Shown: positions 62,318-64,000 of the stretch, piece by piece
How positions within the stretch are numbered: position 1 is the first letter of the stretch
Layout of the letters: the number at the start of each line of letters is the position of its first letter
Source of the DNA: Bacteroidales bacterium
GTDB taxonomy: Bacteria > Bacteroidota > Bacteroidia > Bacteroidales > UBA6680
Reading direction: 5' to 3'
Assembly (NCBI GenBank): GCA_025210735.1
Contig: JAOARD010000011.1
Span: 62,001 to 126,000 of the forward strand
Length of the DNA: 64,000 nucleotides
The notes under the pieces: model-generated
Database searches by the model: none
The model's input: the letters and a program-made list of their open reading frames with translations, nothing else
What the model was told of the DNA's origin: nothing
Made by a program: the position numbers and the translations under genes

Positions 62318-64000
62318 ATGATCAATTTTTATCAAAAAATCAAATTATCCCTTGTTCTTGTGGGAGTGATGTTCTGTTACATCTCATTCGGACAGAAAAC
62401 AGAAGTTATAAACCTTAAATCCCAGAATCGTAGTCATATTGACTTGTCTGTTAAACTTAAAGACTTTAAGTTTAAAACTGTTGATACAAAGTTTGGTGCG
62501 TATCAGCTTATTGAAAGTGATTTTGGTTCAGCTCTACTTAAAAAAGGAGCGCCTGATCTTTTAAAACTATCTGCAACACTTCAGGTTCCTGTAAACTCTT
62601 TAGTTGATGTTGAGATTATTGATGCAGTTTATGAGGATATGAACAATGTACTTATTGCTCCTTCAAAAGGTAATCTATTAAGAAATGTTGATCCTGACAA
62701 GGTTCCATATACTTTTGGTAAGGAGTATAAAAAAGATATGTTTTTTCCTGGAAAACTTACATCTGTTAATAATAAGTTTGTTTTCAGAAGCAAAACAGGA
62801 CAGACTATTTGGGTATATCCATTCCAGTATAATCCGGTTGAAAAGAAGCTAAGAGTATACAAAGAGATGACACTTCGTGTAACATACAAAGATGATTCTG
62901 GTTTTGCAACTAAGTCAGATATTGGCAATGTAAAGGATACTAAGGTATTTAATATGTTATATGATGAGTTGTTTATAAATAACACAAATAATAGCCGTTA
63001 TACATCTGTTGATGATGATGGTAAATTATTAGTTATTACTTATCCTGCATTTGAGGATGAGATGCAACCATTTGTAGATTGGAAAAACCAGAGAGGACAA
63101 GAGACAGAGATGGTTACTTATACAACAGCTGGAGGTTCATCGTCTGCATTAAAGACTTATATTGCAAACAGATATAATAACGATGGAATTACTTATGTAC
63201 TATTAGTAGGTGATGCAGGTCAGATTCCTCCAACGTATAAGAATGGAGATTCAGATAATGCTTATGGTCATATTACAGGTAATGACTCTTATCCTGAAGT
63301 TATAATGGGACGTTTCTGTGGTGAAACGGAGGCTCAGATAACAACAATGGTTAATCGTACAATTGCATATGAGAAAGACCTTAATACAACAGATACATGG
63401 CTGAATAAATTCACAGGAATAGCATCTGGTGATGGTGGTTCATGGGCAGATGATGGTGAAACAGACATACAACACATGAATAATATAAGTACTGATTTTA
63501 CAAACTATGGTACTACTGTTACAAAGATATATTATCCTTCAGCCAATAGCACTACAGTAAAGAATACTGTAAATACAGGTAATGGAATGATGGCATATGT
63601 TGGTCACGGATCAAATACATATTGGGTTACATCGTATTTTAGTACAAGTCATATTGCTGGTCTTACTAACTATGGTAAGTGGCCATTTATATTTGATGTA
63701 GCGTGTGTAAACGGAAACTTTAAAAACTACGAGTGTTTTGCAGAGAAGTGGATTAAGGTATCAAAGAATAATCAACCAACAGGAGCTGTTGCAATTATAG
63801 CATCAACAATTAATCAATCGTGGTCGCCACCAATGGACGGACAGGATGAGATGGTTGATCTTACAGTTAAAACAATTTCTGCAACTGCACGCAAAACATT
63901 TGGTGGAGTTACAATGAATGGTTGTATGCATATGAATCAGGAGTATGGTTCGGCAGGTAACAGAATGACAGATACATGGACAATATTTGGTGATCCAACA
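62318..64000 (+). CDS. Second gingipain-like C25 cysteine peptidase, 3' end outside window
   Basis: 561 codons are visible from ATG 62318, open to the right edge. The signal peptide ends YISFG with Gln at +1. It is a paralogue of the upstream gene: shared KKGAPDLLKLSATLQVP, ENVLIAPSKG-type and PVEKKLRVYKEM blocks in the propeptide, and catalytic His430 (YVGHGSNTYW) and Cys463 (DVACVNGNF), again 33 residues apart. It ends in the window at TDTWTIFGDPT, just before the Ig-like module expected next. A T9SS sorting domain would be expected beyond the edge. Confidence 0.5.
   Translation, partial: MINFYQKIKLSLVLVGVMFCYISFGQKTEVINLKSQNRSHIDLSVKLKDFKFKTVDTKFGAYQLIESDFGSALLKKGAPDLLKLSATLQVPVNSLVDVEIIDAVYEDMNNVLIAPSKGNLLRNVDPDKVPYTFGKEYKKDMFFPGKLTSVNNKFVFRSKTGQTIWVYPFQYNPVEKKLRVYKEMTLRVTYKDDSGFATKSDIGNVKDTKVFNMLYDELFINNTNNSRYTSVDDDGKLLVITYPAFEDEMQPFVDWKNQRGQETEMVTYTTAGGSSSALKTYIANRYNNDGITYVLLVGDAGQIPPTYKNGDSDNAYGHITGNDSYPEVIMGRFCGETEAQITTMVNRTIAYEKDLNTTDTWLNKFTGIASGDGGSWADDGETDIQHMNNISTDFTNYGTTVTKIYYPSANSTTVKNTVNTGNGMMAYVGHGSNTYWVTSYFSTSHIAGLTNYGKWPFIFDVACVNGNFKNYECFAEKWIKVSKNNQPTGAVAIIASTINQSWSPPMDGQDEMVDLTVKTISATARKTFGGVTMNGCMHMNQEYGSAGNRMTDTWTIFGDPT

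Overview
The window is AT-rich bacterial chromosome from a member of the Bacteroidota, most likely order Bacteroidales. The evidence is: type IX secretion (T9SS) cargo with C-terminal sorting domains, two tandem gingipain-like C25 peptidases, a PorV/PorQ-family protein, signal peptides that leave Gln at +1, a DUF4492-cydAB operon, a fused DAHP synthase/chorismate mutase, and promoters of the TTTG-N19-TAnnTTTG type. HydF together with cytochrome bd suggests an anaerobe or fermenter that tolerates low oxygen. Genus cannot be called from what is seen. I see no phage, insertion sequence, CRISPR array or rRNA.

Layout. 1-10.4 kb: three large exported proteins (a T9SS type A giant cut by the left edge, a coiled-coil/beta-barrel protein, an IgGFc-binding-like protein). 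10.7-14.7 kb: VOC lipoprotein, a variant sigma-70 factor with a Cys motif, DUF3795, an ArsP-type permease, a 49-aa twin-CC peptide missed by long-ORF calling, and a DUF3137-like protein. 14.7-17.9 kb: EamA exporter, AraC-type regulator and a lipoprotein; both flanking promoters carry the same 21-bp-spaced direct repeat at the same distance from the -7 box, so this looks like a small AraC regulon. 18-20 kb: a 57-aa membrane ORF, an FG-GAP lipoprotein, and a folded non-coding element. 20-31 kb: housekeeping genes (psd, HhH-GPD glycosylase, DEAD-box helicase, coaD, Nudix, pyrE, SRPBCC, FMN-binding protein, porin, mntP, birA). 31-36.8 kb: rsfS-ftsH-cdsA, an AI-2E family protein and a T9SS type B protein. 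37-40 kb: DUF4492-cydA-cydB plus a 39-aa CydX-like protein. 40-43 kb: DAHP synthase/chorismate mutase facing purS-pssA. 42.4-45 kb: PorV-like protein, BT0820-type HAD, glutaminyl cyclase. 45-48.9 kb: NtrC-like regulator, ammonia-lyase and hydF in one operon, followed by a ~700-bp non-coding repeat array. 49.8-54.6 kb: amidase, PNPOx-like protein, NatAB-type ABC exporter. 54.9-55.4 kb: tRNA-Ser and two near-identical tRNA-Pro. 55.8-64 kb: three 91/92-bp leader repeats ahead of a DUF5686 protein, then the two gingipain-like peptidases, the second cut by the right edge.

How genes work together. pssA and psd supply the last two steps to phosphatidylethanolamine, and cdsA makes their CDP-diacylglycerol precursor. 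The PorV-like protein, the sorting-domain proteins and the glutaminyl cyclase all belong to protein export and maturation. The most useful new leads are the AraC operator geometry, the twin-CC peptide behind ArsP, the CydX-like ORF, the NtrC-AspA-HydF operon, and three unexplained non-coding structures (19849-19960, 48895-49595, 55857-56130).

[Form note: the original gave no confidence for any feature; the uniform 0.5 is a placeholder required by the schema, not an assessment.]
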